DNA of 32,335 nt from positions 1 to 32,335 of the forward strand of contig JAATFV010000139.1 in assembly GCA_015655015.1 (NCBI GenBank), given 5' to 3'. The position numbers were made by a program, and so were the translations under genes. Within the stretch, counting starts at the first letter, position 1. The number at the start of each line of letters is the position of its first letter. This DNA comes from Chitinophagales bacterium (GTDB lineage Bacteria; Bacteroidota; Bacteroidia; Chitinophagales; Chitinophagaceae). Below the pieces are notes generated by a model that was given only the letters and a program-made list of their open reading frames with translations, was not told the DNA's origin and did no database searches. Positions 1 to 8,162 of the stretch are shown here, one piece after another.

Positions 1-22
1 AGGGGGGCACCCCTTTAGGAGG

Positions 23-1462
23 CTAGGGGTTGGGCTGCGGGGCCCAGTAATTCCCCGAGAGGATAATCATGTTGATCATTTTGATGCTGTTGTCATAATA
101 GTCGAAATCATGCATCCGGAAATGCAGGATGTAGTCCCATAGCTTATTCAGCCAGGGCTGATTGTCCGCACTGGTCATGGCGGCAATGGAAAAGGGAGCG
201 ATGAAGCAGAGCGCTTCATAATTACGGCCTTTCAGGTCGTCTCCCCCCAGGCTGTAGCCGGCGGAAATATTGTCAGGATTATCCCTGGTAGTGCCGCGGA
301 TCCAGCGATTGATCTTTTTAAGGATCGTATCAGCCCGTTGATCGCCATACAGCAGAAAGTCCGTGCCGACACGCCAGGGCACCCGGCACGCATTGAAGTT
401 ATACGCTCCGTCATACGCCGATTCCAGGTAATGGGCCTGTGCGGGAAAGATCGGCGTGCCGGGACCTGCATTTCTGATAAAGTCCGGTACCAGGCCGGCT
501 TCCGGGCTATACCTGTCCTCCAGGTAACGAAATAGCCGGTAATTATTATCAACGGCCGAATCCCAATGCCCATCACCGGTAGCGATCCCGAAGGCCCGGA
601 AATGATCCGGCATGAAATCGGAAGACCGCACATCGAAATAATCCCTGCTTCGCTGGTTGATGGCGTTACTCTGCATCACGTAAAAAGTGACCGGGTTAAT
701 TTCCTGCTGAAGAATAGAGCTTATCATGTCGATAGCCTCTTGCCGGTAAGAGATCCCTCCTCCGCTGCCCCATTGCGCATCCGCCAACAAAAGCGAATAG
801 GCGATATCCAGGTCTCCGTCAGTGGCGGAGGTCCCATCGATGCTGTGACAGTTTTTATCCTGCGCCCACGCCATCAGGTGGGTGCTGCCCCGGGTGGGAT
901 GTGACCGGTAATAGCGGAAAAGACGATCATAAGTATCCTGTGCCGTAGAATCAGATCCCGCCATCAATGCCACGATCATCATACCATACCCCATTCCCTC
1001 CGATACGCTTTTAAGCGTACCTTTGGTCCCCTCGAACCAGACATAAGCCTGGCCTTCCTCGCAGGCCGTGAGGACATAATGCTTTTTCCACTGCCGGTAA
1101 AATGACCGGACGCTATCATCCATCACTGCCTGGCTGACATGATTGGGCAATATGGTGCCGGAACGATAAGGTGCATGTTGCGGAAAAGGTCGGGCCGGGA
1201 CCGCATGGTCGGGAAGGAAGCTGACCGCATGGTCTGGAAGGAGGCTGAACGCATGGTCTGGAAGAAGGCTGAAAGGATGGTCGGGAAGAAGGCTGACCGG
1301 TTGGTAGGTACGGAGGCTGATCGCTGGGATAGACGGGTAGGCATTTTTAGCCATGCCGCCGGTTGCTGTTTTTGGCAGGACCCCCAGGCTGGAGCCCAGG
1401 AATGGAAGGATCAGGATCAGCAAAGCCGGATAGAACAGAATTCTTTGATTACGCTGCATCAT
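23..1462 (-). CDS. Secreted glycoside hydrolase family 8 enzyme
   Basis: GH8 enzymes are inverting hydrolases of beta-1,4-glucans, xylan or chitosan; the exact substrate cannot be read here. Counting from the start chosen, the motif SEGMGYGM (Glu at about residue 155) fits the family's proton-donor glutamate, and ATDGDLDIAYSLLLADAQWG (about 213-232) fits the GH8 signature. The open frame extends upstream to 1531, but I chose the ATG at 1460-1462 because it puts a hydrophobic export segment (FYPALLILILPFLGSSLG) directly after a basic N-terminus. Between this segment and the catalytic domain (from about residue 115) lies a low-complexity linker of 8-residue repeats such as SLLPDHAF, encoded by a DNA tandem repeat. 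The gene is divergent from the oxidoreductase at 1616. The family is secure; the linker's role is unknown. Confidence 0.88.
   Translation of the reverse strand: MMQRNQRILFYPALLILILPFLGSSLGVLPKTATGGMAKNAYPSIPAISLRTYQPVSLLPDHPFSLLPDHAFSLLPDHAVSFLPDHAVPARPFPQHAPYRSGTILPNHVSQAVMDDSVRSFYRQWKKHYVLTACEEGQAYVWFEGTKGTLKSVSEGMGYGMMIVALMAGSDSTAQDTYDRLFRYYRSHPTRGSTHLMAWAQDKNCHSIDGTSATDGDLDIAYSLLLADAQWGSGGGISYRQEAIDMISSILQQEINPVTFYVMQSNAINQRSRDYFDVRSSDFMPDHFRAFGIATGDGHWDSAVDNNYRLFRYLEDRYSPEAGLVPDFIRNAGPGTPIFPAQAHYLESAYDGAYNFNACRVPWRVGTDFLLYGDQRADTILKKINRWIRGTTRDNPDNISAGYSLGGDDLKGRNYEALCFIAPFSIAAMTSADNQPWLNKLWDYILHFRMHDFDYYDNSIKMINMIILSGNYWAPQPNP
1203..1322. repeat. Five 24-bp tandem repeats inside the GH8 gene
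   Basis: Five head-to-tail 24-bp units begin at 1203, 1227, 1251, 1275 and 1299. Each opens with gcatggtc or ggatggtc (the last is degenerate, ggttggta) and closes with ggctga or gctga plus two bases. On the minus strand they encode 8-residue repeats of the form [SF][LF]LPDH[AP][VF]. The unit length preserves the reading frame, so changes in copy number would alter linker length without a frameshift. Confidence 0.9.
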
Positions 1463-1615
1463 CTTTTGTAATTTTATGCCAATTAATTTCCATCCGGCAA
1501 GCCAATAGCAAGGAGACCTTTTAAATTGCAATTTTCACGCCAACGCAGGATCCTGCTTTTTTCATAATCGTTTGTTTATTTTTACCGAAGTGATTTAATC
1601 CTAAATTAAATTTTT

Positions 1616-2482
1616 ATGAAACTTGGATTTATTGGTCTTGGCAGCCTTGGAACGCCTATCGCCCTCAACCTGGTAGAAAGCGGCCATGAACTATATGTTT
1701 ACAACCGAACCGCTTCCAAAGTTGCACCGCTGGCCGAAAAAGGAGCTATTGTCTGTGATAGTATAGCCGCCCTGGCAAAGCAATGCAGCATTGTCTTCAC
1801 GATCGTTTCGGACGACGCGGCCCTGAAAAGCATTTGTGAAGGGGAAAAAGGACTGTTACAGCATCTTGCCGCAGACAGCATTCATGTTTCACTGAGCACC
1901 ATTCTTCCGGAAACTGCAAAGACTTTGGCTGACAGGCATCTTCAGCATCAGCAGTTTTACCTGGCCTCTCCTGTATTCGGAAGGCCGGAGGCCGCCGCTG
2001 CCCGGAAATTGAATTATGTAGTGGCAGGAGCAGGGGCTTTAAAACAAAAGGTGGAGCCCCTCCTGAAAGATTCCGGAGGGGTAGGGGTATGGGATTTCGG
2101 GGAAGAGATTACCGCTGCCAATACGGTCAAGCTCTGCGGTAATTTTTTAATTGCCGCTGCGCTGGAAGCCATCGGGGAGAGCGTTGCCCTCGCCGATAGC
2201 AGCGGAGTCGATCCTACCCGCATGTGGGACCTGTTCGGTCAGACCTTATTCAACACCCCCTTATATAATAACTACAGCAAGATCATTCTGCAGCAAAAAT
2301 TCGAACCCGCTGCCTTTACGGTACAGCTTGGACTAAAGGATATGAACCTGGTGTTACAGCAGGCCGGATCGGTTAACCAGGTCATGCCCCTGGCTTCCCT
2401 GTTGAAAGAGCACATGCAGCAGCTGGTAACCGCTGGAAAAGACCAGGTAGACTGGAGCGCTGTAGCGACTGCAGCCCGCTGA
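1616..2482 (+). CDS. NAD(P)-dependent oxidoreductase, 3-hydroxyisobutyrate dehydrogenase family
   Basis: At 288 aa it has the usual length for the beta-hydroxyacid dehydrogenase family (related to 6-phosphogluconate dehydrogenase), which oxidises or reduces small hydroxy acids or semialdehydes with NAD(P). The N-terminal Rossmann motif GLGSLGTPIALNL (residues 7-19) is followed by YNRT, where the Arg after the second strand often favours NADP. Later NTVKLCGNFL (about 169-178) carries the likely catalytic Lys172. The C-terminal half is the all-helical domain. There is no signal peptide, so it is cytoplasmic. It stands alone, divergent from GH8 and followed by a hairpin terminator. The substrate is not determinable; glyoxylate or succinic semialdehyde reductase activity is also possible. 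Confidence 0.85.
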   Translation: MKLGFIGLGSLGTPIALNLVESGHELYVYNRTASKVAPLAEKGAIVCDSIAALAKQCSIVFTIVSDDAALKSICEGEKGLLQHLAADSIHVSLSTILPETAKTLADRHLQHQQFYLASPVFGRPEAAAARKLNYVVAGAGALKQKVEPLLKDSGGVGVWDFGEEITAANTVKLCGNFLIAAALEAIGESVALADSSGVDPTRMWDLFGQTLFNTPLYNNYSKIILQQKFEPAAFTVQLGLKDMNLVLQQAGSVNQVMPLASLLKEHMQQLVTAGKDQVDWSAVATAAR

Positions 2483-2528
2483 TCTTTTTGGTCTCCACTT
2501 AACATTTCTTATAGAAAACATTAACAAG

Positions 2529-2558
2529 TGTCAGGCAACAGCGCCTGACATTCTCTCC
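2529..2558 (+). terminator. Hairpin terminator after the oxidoreductase
   Basis: A perfect 8-bp stem TGTCAGGC / GCCTGACA (2529-2536 and 2543-2550) with a 6-nt loop begins 46 nt after the stop codon. It is followed by a pyrimidine-rich ttctctcctctt tract rather than a pure T run. It is a plausible intrinsic terminator but could only be an RNA 3'-end hairpin. Confidence 0.55.
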
Positions 2559-2574
2559 TCTTAGAAGAAAGCTC

Positions 2575-2650
2575 CGTTCGGCAATTCAGATGTCGTTCGG
2601 CAATTCGAACATCGCTCGGCAATTCGGATATCGTTCGGCAATTCGCATGT
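2575..2650. repeat. Four 19-bp tandem repeats in the gap before the Kelch gene
   Basis: Four contiguous 19-bp units start at 2575, 2594, 2613 and 2632. They share cg[tc]tcggcaattc and then diverge (agatgt, gaacat, ggatat, gcatgt). There are no spacers between copies, so this is a minisatellite and not CRISPR. It lies just behind the terminator in the 300-bp gap 2483-2782. Apart from a TTTTG (2721-2725) followed by an AT-rich tatagtatatg, which is a weak promoter candidate for the Kelch gene, the rest of the gap shows nothing recognisable. Confidence 0.9.
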
Positions 2651-2782
2651 AGTGTAAGTGTATCTGCCTATGCGCGGAACGGATCGTTTCCCGTTCCCTC
2701 TTCCGGGCGAGCCGGGTATCTTTTGTCATGAATATAACAGTATAGTATATGCGTTTTATTATAAACTTCTAAATCTGCCACT

Positions 2783-3823
2783 ATGTTTCGTTCTATTCAT
2801 CTGCCGTTCATCGGCATAATTATTCTGACCGCATTCACTAATGTATCCTGCAGCAACAAAGCCAATCTGCCCTGGGCCCAGGACGGCAACTGGGTGCAGG
2901 CTGCCTCCATCGGCGCCTATCCAAGGGCCCTGGCCTCTTCTTTTGTCATTGGGAACAAGGCCTATGTGGGCCTTGGCCTTAATGAAACGATAGGAGGAAC
3001 GACGCGGGGGCGATTGACTGATTTCTGGTCTTTCAGCCTTGATAGCGGCTGGCAGCAGATAGCGGAGTTTCCCGGTCGTCCCCGCAGTAATGCGGTGGGG
3101 TTCAGCGTAGATAACTATGGGTATGTGGGCACCGGTACAGATGGGTATGAAGTTTTTCACGATTTTTATCAATATGATCCTGTGGCTAACAAATGGTTCA
3201 CGAAAAATTCTTTTCCCGGCGGCGACCGGTATGATGCCGTAGGCTTTGGGCTGCAGGGAAAAGGGTATATCGGGACAGGCTTTAATGTGTATTGGCTGAA
3301 TGATTTTTACCAGTATGATCCGCAGACGGACTCCTGGGCAAAAATGCCGGGAACTGCCGGCAACTTCTCCAAACGCAGGGGCGCCGTATCCTTTGTCTAT
3401 AATAACAGGGCATACATTTTTACGGGCTCTACGAGTGGCGGAATGGCAAGGGATGGCTGGGCATTCGATCCCTCGCGGACTGCTCCATGGATACCTCTCA
3501 ATAATATTACCAATACGGATCCCGGGAGCTTTGATGACGGCTACACGGACCTTGAGCGGGAATATGCTTCTGCCTTTGTCAACGGAGACAATGCTTATCT
3601 TACGCTGGGCCGCAATGGCACTATGGTCACAAGTACCTGGGTGTATGATTTCGGTCAGGATCTGTGGTCCAGGAGGACGGCTTATCCCCGCCAGCCAAGA
3701 TATGGGGCTGCGGCCTTTACGATCGGCGGAAAGAGCTTTGTAGGAACAGGTTATACAGGCAGCGCGACTTTTGATGATTTCAATGAGTTTGAACCCGACC
3801 AGATCTATAATCCGAATGACTGA
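2783..3823 (+). CDS. Kelch-repeat lipoprotein
   Basis: The N-terminus has a hydrophobic segment ending in the lipobox-like FTNVSC, so Cys23 is probably lipidated and the protein (346 aa) is anchored in the cell envelope. The rest consists of Kelch-type beta-propeller blades. The repeated signatures are Gly-rich strands with YVGLG, YVGTG, YIGTG, FVGTG, each followed by an F/Y-W pattern such as DFYQYDPVANKWF and DFYQYDPQTDSWA. Such propellers usually bind proteins or glycans and are found in many Bacteroidota surface proteins. No catalytic site is apparent. It is transcribed towards the T9SS-protein gene, with a strong hairpin between them. The function is not known. Confidence 0.82.
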   Translation: MFRSIHLPFIGIIILTAFTNVSCSNKANLPWAQDGNWVQAASIGAYPRALASSFVIGNKAYVGLGLNETIGGTTRGRLTDFWSFSLDSGWQQIAEFPGRPRSNAVGFSVDNYGYVGTGTDGYEVFHDFYQYDPVANKWFTKNSFPGGDRYDAVGFGLQGKGYIGTGFNVYWLNDFYQYDPQTDSWAKMPGTAGNFSKRRGAVSFVYNNRAYIFTGSTSGGMARDGWAFDPSRTAPWIPLNNITNTDPGSFDDGYTDLEREYASAFVNGDNAYLTLGRNGTMVTSTWVYDFGQDLWSRRTAYPRQPRYGAAAFTIGGKSFVGTGYTGSATFDDFNEFEPDQIYNPND

Positions 3824-3854
3824 TGATTGCCTGCCTGCGCTGATCCCCGGCTAA

Positions 3855-3889
3855 ATGAATGAGCCCGGTCAGGCCGGGCCCATTCTCAT
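3855..3889 (+). terminator. Strong hairpin after the Kelch gene
   Basis: The core stem GCCCGG / CCGGGC (3863-3868 and 3874-3879) has a 5-nt TCAGG loop. It is extended by ATGA-ATG pairing with CATTCTCAT on the flanks. It lies 30-65 nt after the Kelch stop codon, between two convergent genes, and could act on both strands. No long T tract follows. Confidence 0.5.
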
Positions 3890-3905
3890 ACCTATTGAAA
3901 AATAA

Positions 3906-3950
3906 CTTGTTGAAAGATTACGTGCTGAAAGATTACGTGCTGAAAGATAA
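3906..3950. repeat. Three 15-bp tandem repeats beside a stop codon
   Basis: Three 15-bp units lie at 3906-3920, 3921-3935 and 3936-3950: cttgttgaaagatta, cgtgctgaaagatta, cgtgctgaaagataa. The array ends one base from the stop codon of the minus-strand T9SS protein (TAA, complement of 3952-3954). It therefore lies at the very start of that gene's 3' untranslated region. Confidence 0.85.
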
Positions 3951-3951
3951 C

Positions 3952-5484
3952 TTATTTAATGATAATGATCTGTTTGGCGAGGATCGTGCGACCATCCGAC
4001 AACCGGGCAATATAAGCGCCGGCCGGAAGGTTTCCCTGACTGGTTACGGATACCTGCTGGCGGCCATCCAGGACGTTCCAGTCCTTTTCATTGACTTTAC
4101 TGCCGTTCATATTGAATAATTCCAGCTTTGCCCCGGAAATGGATTGGGCGGATTCGACGAACAAGCAGTTGTTTTCGATTACGGTGGGGTATATGCGAAT
4201 GTTCTGATTGCTCTGTAAGGACAGGGTGAGGATCTTTGAATAATTAACGGATCCGTCCCTGTCTACCATCGCCAGGCGGTAATATACGGTGCCGTTATAG
4301 GCATATTGGTCCATATAGGAATAGTTCTGCATGGAACTGCCATTATTGGCTGCAGGAGTCGTATGTACATCCTGGAACGTTTCGCCATCCGTGCTCCGCT
4401 GAATGCTGAAATGATCAAAATTGACGGCGTTGGTCGTCTGCCAGTTCAATTGGGCCTGATCGGCGGAAAGTTCGGACACGGACCAGCTGACCAGGGTGAC
4501 CGGCAGGATCGTCGATGTCATGCTGAAGTTGATCCTGTCCGCTCCTCCGTCCTGGTAATATTCCAGCACCATATTGTAGTTGCCGCTGAGCGGAACATTG
4601 TAGCTGCTGACGGTATAAGACTGATCATTCCATTTATTGATCACCCAGGTGGCGCCACCATCCAGGCTCAGACGGTATCCGTCATCGCCGCCGATGATAA
4701 AGGTATAGGTGTTGGCAGGCAGCGTCGTGTTAAGCCGGTAACGGGCGCTGAACTGCTGGGTCTGGATCGAACAGCTATTGGTATTGTAGGTCACGACACT
4801 GCCGGAAGGATTCCCGAAATTCTCATCGAAATCGGAAGCGGCAGCCGATCCTTCGGATACCTGGCCCTTATACTGGTCAAAATTCACGCCCTGGTACATA
4901 TATCCGTTCCATATATTACCGGTGCCATAGACCGTGGGATCTCCGGTTCCGATACAGATCTGGGTCACGTTAAAGCTGATGCGGTTATCTCCTCCATTTT
5001 CATAATATTCAAGGACCATATTCGTCGCTCCGTTGAGCGCTACGGAATAAGTGGTCGTGGTATAACCCTGATCATTCCATTTATTGATCGCCCAGGTGGC
5101 GCCTCCGTCGAGGCTCAGCCGGAATCCGTCATCGCCGCCAACGGTAAAAAGATAATTGCCATTTGCAAAATTCTGCGTAAGCTTATACCGGACACTGAAT
5201 CCTTCCGTGGAGACAGGACAGCCATTGGTATTATAATTCACATAGGCGCCGCCAAAACTCTCATCAAAATTGGAGCTGGAAGCCGAGCCCTCATTCACAT
5301 AACCATTATAAGTGTCGAAATTCTTACCCTGATAGACATAACCGATCCAGGTGGTACCAGTGCCATAGCTTGCCTGGTCGCCAAGAGCCGTACAGGATTG
5401 AGCCGCACCATTTTGGGAAGCCAGCAGCAAGAGGCTCATCAGGAGGAAAATAGTTTTCAGAAAGTGCGTGTACAAAGTTTTCAT
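3952..5484 (-). CDS. T9SS-exported protein with two PA14-like modules
   Basis: This 510-aa protein begins with a clear Sec signal peptide (hydrophobic stretch to about residue 25, AAQS cleavage region). Two closely similar modules follow at about 41-172 and 187-322. Both contain GGDDG[FY]RLSLDGGATW, INKWNDQ and NMVLEYY with GG-D-RI-F, a pattern typical of PA14-type carbohydrate-binding beta-barrels. Residues about 330-425 look like a fibronectin-III-like domain. The C-terminus (about 430-510: IRIYPT, LELFNMNG, LPAGAYIARL, KQIIIIK) matches the type A sorting domain that directs export and surface attachment by the type IX secretion system. No catalytic domain was found, so it is probably a surface adhesin or glycan binder. 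A palindrome lies upstream at 5536. Confidence 0.85.
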   Translation of the reverse strand: MKTLYTHFLKTIFLLMSLLLLASQNGAAQSCTALGDQASYGTGTTWIGYVYQGKNFDTYNGYVNEGSASSSNFDESFGGAYVNYNTNGCPVSTEGFSVRYKLTQNFANGNYLFTVGGDDGFRLSLDGGATWAINKWNDQGYTTTTYSVALNGATNMVLEYYENGGDNRISFNVTQICIGTGDPTVYGTGNIWNGYMYQGVNFDQYKGQVSEGSAAASDFDENFGNPSGSVVTYNTNSCSIQTQQFSARYRLNTTLPANTYTFIIGGDDGYRLSLDGGATWVINKWNDQSYTVSSYNVPLSGNYNMVLEYYQDGGADRINFSMTSTILPVTLVSWSVSELSADQAQLNWQTTNAVNFDHFSIQRSTDGETFQDVHTTPAANNGSSMQNYSYMDQYAYNGTVYYRLAMVDRDGSVNYSKILTLSLQSNQNIRIYPTVIENNCLFVESAQSISGAKLELFNMNGSKVNEKDWNVLDGRQQVSVTSQGNLPAGAYIARLSDGRTILAKQIIIIK

Positions 5485-5535
5485 GGTACTTAATTTAAAA
5501 TCTACTACAGAGAGTCTAATTAAGTGCCATTCGGC

Positions 5536-5558
5536 AAATAGTTAATATTTAACTATTT
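5536..5558. promoter_or_regulatory. Perfect 10-bp inverted repeat upstream of the T9SS-protein gene
   Basis: The arms AAATAGTTAA (5536-5545) and TTAACTATTT (5549-5558) are perfectly complementary around a 3-nt TAT centre. The element is 52 bp upstream of the T9SS-protein start and 84 bp past the PBP stop, both on the minus strand. It could be an operator for a dimeric regulator or an AT-rich hairpin. The symmetry is seen directly; the role is inferred. Confidence 0.5.
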
Positions 5559-5641
5559 ACGAAATTGTTTATTAAGCATGTGTTCTAAAAAATGGAAAAC
5601 ATTCTATTGGAGGGAAAATGCCCTTTTCAGGATTTCGACGG

Positions 5642-7918
5642 TTAATACTGATTCGCCCTGGCTTTCGCGCTCGTATCCACCATATACTGCTCTGCATTCC
5701 CATTACCCTGGTCCGTCCCTTCCGCACCGGGTGGCGGCGTTTTTTCAATGAGGTTCTGATAGTCATACATTTCTCCGGGACGCACACTGTCCGGCCGGGC
5801 AAAGCGGGCCTGTTTATCCAGTTCCAGGGTATTATCCGCCAGCGCCTTGCTGAAGAAATATTCCCAAACAGGACGGGCTGCCTGCGCCCCCAGGCTTCCG
5901 CCGCTGTTCAGGTGGATGAAGCGGTCATCACAGCCCACCCATACGCCCGCCAGCAGCTGCGGGGTATAGCCCATGAACCAGGCGTCGGAGTTGTCATTGG
6001 TCGTACCTGTCTTACCGCCCATCTCGGCAAGACCCAGCCGCTTCCTCAGACCGGCAGCCGTACCGAAATCCACCGGTCCCTGCATCATCCTTGCCATCGT
6101 ATAGGCGGTAGACTGGCTGATGACCTCCTTATGTTCGGAGGCAAATTGCTCCAGGACATTACCATGTTTGTCTTCTATCCTCACAATATAATAAGGCTGC
6201 GTGCTGAAGCCGCCGGAAGGAAAGATCGAATACCCCCATAACATTTCATAAAGGGAAAGATCGCAGGCGCCCAGCGCCAGGGAAGGATAAGGCTCTACCG
6301 CTGTAGGGATATTGAGCTGGTGAATAAACTCGGCAAAACGTTTGGGCCCTTCGGGACCGAATTGCTTCATGATATAGGCTGCCACCTCATTGACAGACCA
6401 GGCCAGGCCGGCGGCCATGCTGCGGGTGGCGGTGTCTTTACGACGGGCACGGGCCGGAACATAAGCATTATACTCCGGGAAATATTGCTGCACAGCCTCG
6501 CATTGCGTCTGGGGCGTGAAATTGAAATCCTCGATCGCCAGGCCGTAAAGGAAGGGTTTGATCGTGCTGCCGACCTGCCGTTTTGTATTGATATTGACGT
6601 GATCGAATTTATAGGTCTTGGGATCGATGCCGCCCACCCAGGCTTTTACAGCGCCGGTGATCGGGTCCATCACCATAAATCCTGTCTGCAGCATCTGCCG
6701 GTGATATTTGATCGAATCCAAAGGCGTCATCACCGTATCCTTCTCCCGGGCGGCATTCCAGGCAAAGACTTTCATCTTTACCGGCTGCAGGAAGCTATTG
6801 CGGATAACGTCGTCGGACAGACCATCGTCTTTTAGGTTCCTCCAGCGGTCGCTATTGTGCATAGCCGCTTCGAGTATGTTGAGATGCCCTTTCCAGACAT
6901 CTCCGTTCACGATACCCGGCTGGGCGTCCAGGATCTTTTGCAGGAGCGGCATTCCCCGGGCTACCGCGCTATCGGCATAGGCCTGCATGCGGGGATTGAT
7001 GGTCGTATAGATCTTCAGCCCATCGAGGTAGAGATTATAGGGTTTGCCCGTAGCAGGATTCGTATGCTCCTTGCACCATTTCTTCAGATCTCCCCGTAAT
7101 ACATCCCGGAAATAAGGGGCTACCCCATTGTTCTCATCCAGCTTACGGTAATGCCCCAGGTCAACGGGCTGCTGTTTCAGACCGGCTGCTTCTGCCTCAG
7201 TGATGAAACGATTGGTCGCCATCCGGTTGATCACCAGGTTCCGCCTTTCCAGGGCCGCTTTGGGATTAGTCCGGGGATTGAATATGCTTGGATTGTTCAC
7301 CATTCCAACCAATAAGGCGGCTTCGTCTACACTGAGGTCGGCCGGCTCTTTCTGGAAAAAAGTCCTGGCGGCATTGCGGATACCATATACGTTATCGCTG
7401 AATGACACGTCATTGAGGTATAAGGCGAGGATCTCTTCCTTAGTAAAATTGCGTTCCAGCTCGATGGCAATGATCCATTCTTTTAATTTCTGGACGACCC
7501 GGCGGATACGGCTATGCGATCTTTCTCCATTGAACATGTTCAGGGCTAATTGCTGGGTAATGGTGCTGCCGCCGCCGGCTTTGCCAAACTTCAGGACAGC
7601 CCGCAGCACGCCTTTCGCATCGATGCCGGAATGGTCATAGAAACGTTCGTCTTCCGTGGCCACCAGCGCGTGAATGACATTGGGGGATATCGCGGCATAG
7701 TCTGCATGATTTCGATTCCCCTTATCCGTATAATATTTTCCCATAAGACTGCCATCCTCGCCATAGACCTCGGAGGCCAGCACCAGGGAAGGATTTTCCA
7801 GCTCCTGCAAAGAAGGCAGCTTGCCGAAGCTGCCCGTTGCGATCAATATGATAAATGTAGTAACTACGGCCACGCCGGAAAAAAAGAGGATCCAGAAAAT
7901 AAGGACGGCTTTACGCAT
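5642..7918 (-). CDS. Class A penicillin-binding protein (PBP1A family)
   Basis: This bifunctional peptidoglycan synthase polymerises lipid II and cross-links peptide stems. A single membrane anchor lies at about residues 5-27. The glycosyltransferase-51 domain has EDERFYDHSGID (catalytic Glu89) and GGGSTITQQLALNMF (about 115-129). The transpeptidase domain has all three penicillin-binding motifs: STIK (nucleophile Ser451), SVN (508-510) and KTGT (636-639). The length of 758 aa is normal for the family. The C-terminal tail is Pro/Gly-rich and probably flexible. The gene stands alone on the minus strand, and its start is separated from the divergent amt gene by 566 bp. Confidence 0.93.
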   Translation of the reverse strand: MRKAVLIFWILFFSGVAVVTTFIILIATGSFGKLPSLQELENPSLVLASEVYGEDGSLMGKYYTDKGNRNHADYAAISPNVIHALVATEDERFYDHSGIDAKGVLRAVLKFGKAGGGSTITQQLALNMFNGERSHSRIRRVVQKLKEWIIAIELERNFTKEEILALYLNDVSFSDNVYGIRNAARTFFQKEPADLSVDEAALLVGMVNNPSIFNPRTNPKAALERRNLVINRMATNRFITEAEAAGLKQQPVDLGHYRKLDENNGVAPYFRDVLRGDLKKWCKEHTNPATGKPYNLYLDGLKIYTTINPRMQAYADSAVARGMPLLQKILDAQPGIVNGDVWKGHLNILEAAMHNSDRWRNLKDDGLSDDVIRNSFLQPVKMKVFAWNAAREKDTVMTPLDSIKYHRQMLQTGFMVMDPITGAVKAWVGGIDPKTYKFDHVNINTKRQVGSTIKPFLYGLAIEDFNFTPQTQCEAVQQYFPEYNAYVPARARRKDTATRSMAAGLAWSVNEVAAYIMKQFGPEGPKRFAEFIHQLNIPTAVEPYPSLALGACDLSLYEMLWGYSIFPSGGFSTQPYYIVRIEDKHGNVLEQFASEHKEVISQSTAYTMARMMQGPVDFGTAAGLRKRLGLAEMGGKTGTTNDNSDAWFMGYTPQLLAGVWVGCDDRFIHLNSGGSLGAQAARPVWEYFFSKALADNTLELDKQARFARPDSVRPGEMYDYQNLIEKTPPPGAEGTDQGNGNAEQYMVDTSAKARANQY

Positions 7919-8074
7919 AGACGATCATGTTTGTGCTTTGTGCGGAAATGTACTGCTGAAAATTTTGCTTATCTCCACGGGCATAGTTGCAAATCCAATA
8001 CCCAATAACGTAAAAAGATGGTGAATTAACATAAATCCGTTGGTTTTCCTGCCTATTCTTTGGGTTCGCTGAAA

Positions 8075-8162
8075 CGAGCTCCCGATTCTGCCAATACGAG
8101 CTCCCGATTCTGCCAAAACGAGCTCCCGGTTTCGCCAAATCGAGTTCCCGATTCTGCTAAAA
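8075..8162. repeat. Four 22-bp tandem repeats between the PBP and amt genes
   Basis: Four contiguous 22-bp units start at 8075, 8097, 8119 and 8141. They share cgag[ct]tcccg followed by attctgcca or close variants. There are no unique spacers. The array sits about 155 bp upstream of the PBP gene in a divergent gap. It also creates small in-frame open frames on the minus strand, which look like repeat artefacts rather than genes. Confidence 0.92.

Noticed and set aside
1139..1471. 110-codon plus-strand frame with KEADRMVWKEAE-type repeats
   Set aside because: It is the complement of the GH8 linker repeat; the GH8 frame on the minus strand is clearly the coding one.
23..1531. Longer GH8 start at 1531
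   Set aside because: It would place 23 residues of mixed character before the hydrophobic export segment; the internal ATG gives a conventional signal peptide. The longer form is not excluded.
2575..2650. Possible CRISPR array
   Set aside because: The units are contiguous with no unique spacers, only four copies exist, and no cas gene is present. The same applies to the array at 8075-8162.
4306..5493. 395-codon open frame on the plus strand
   Set aside because: It lies entirely opposite the T9SS-protein gene, which has a signal peptide, repeated domains and a sorting signal. The antisense frame shows only mirrored repeat composition and no known motif.
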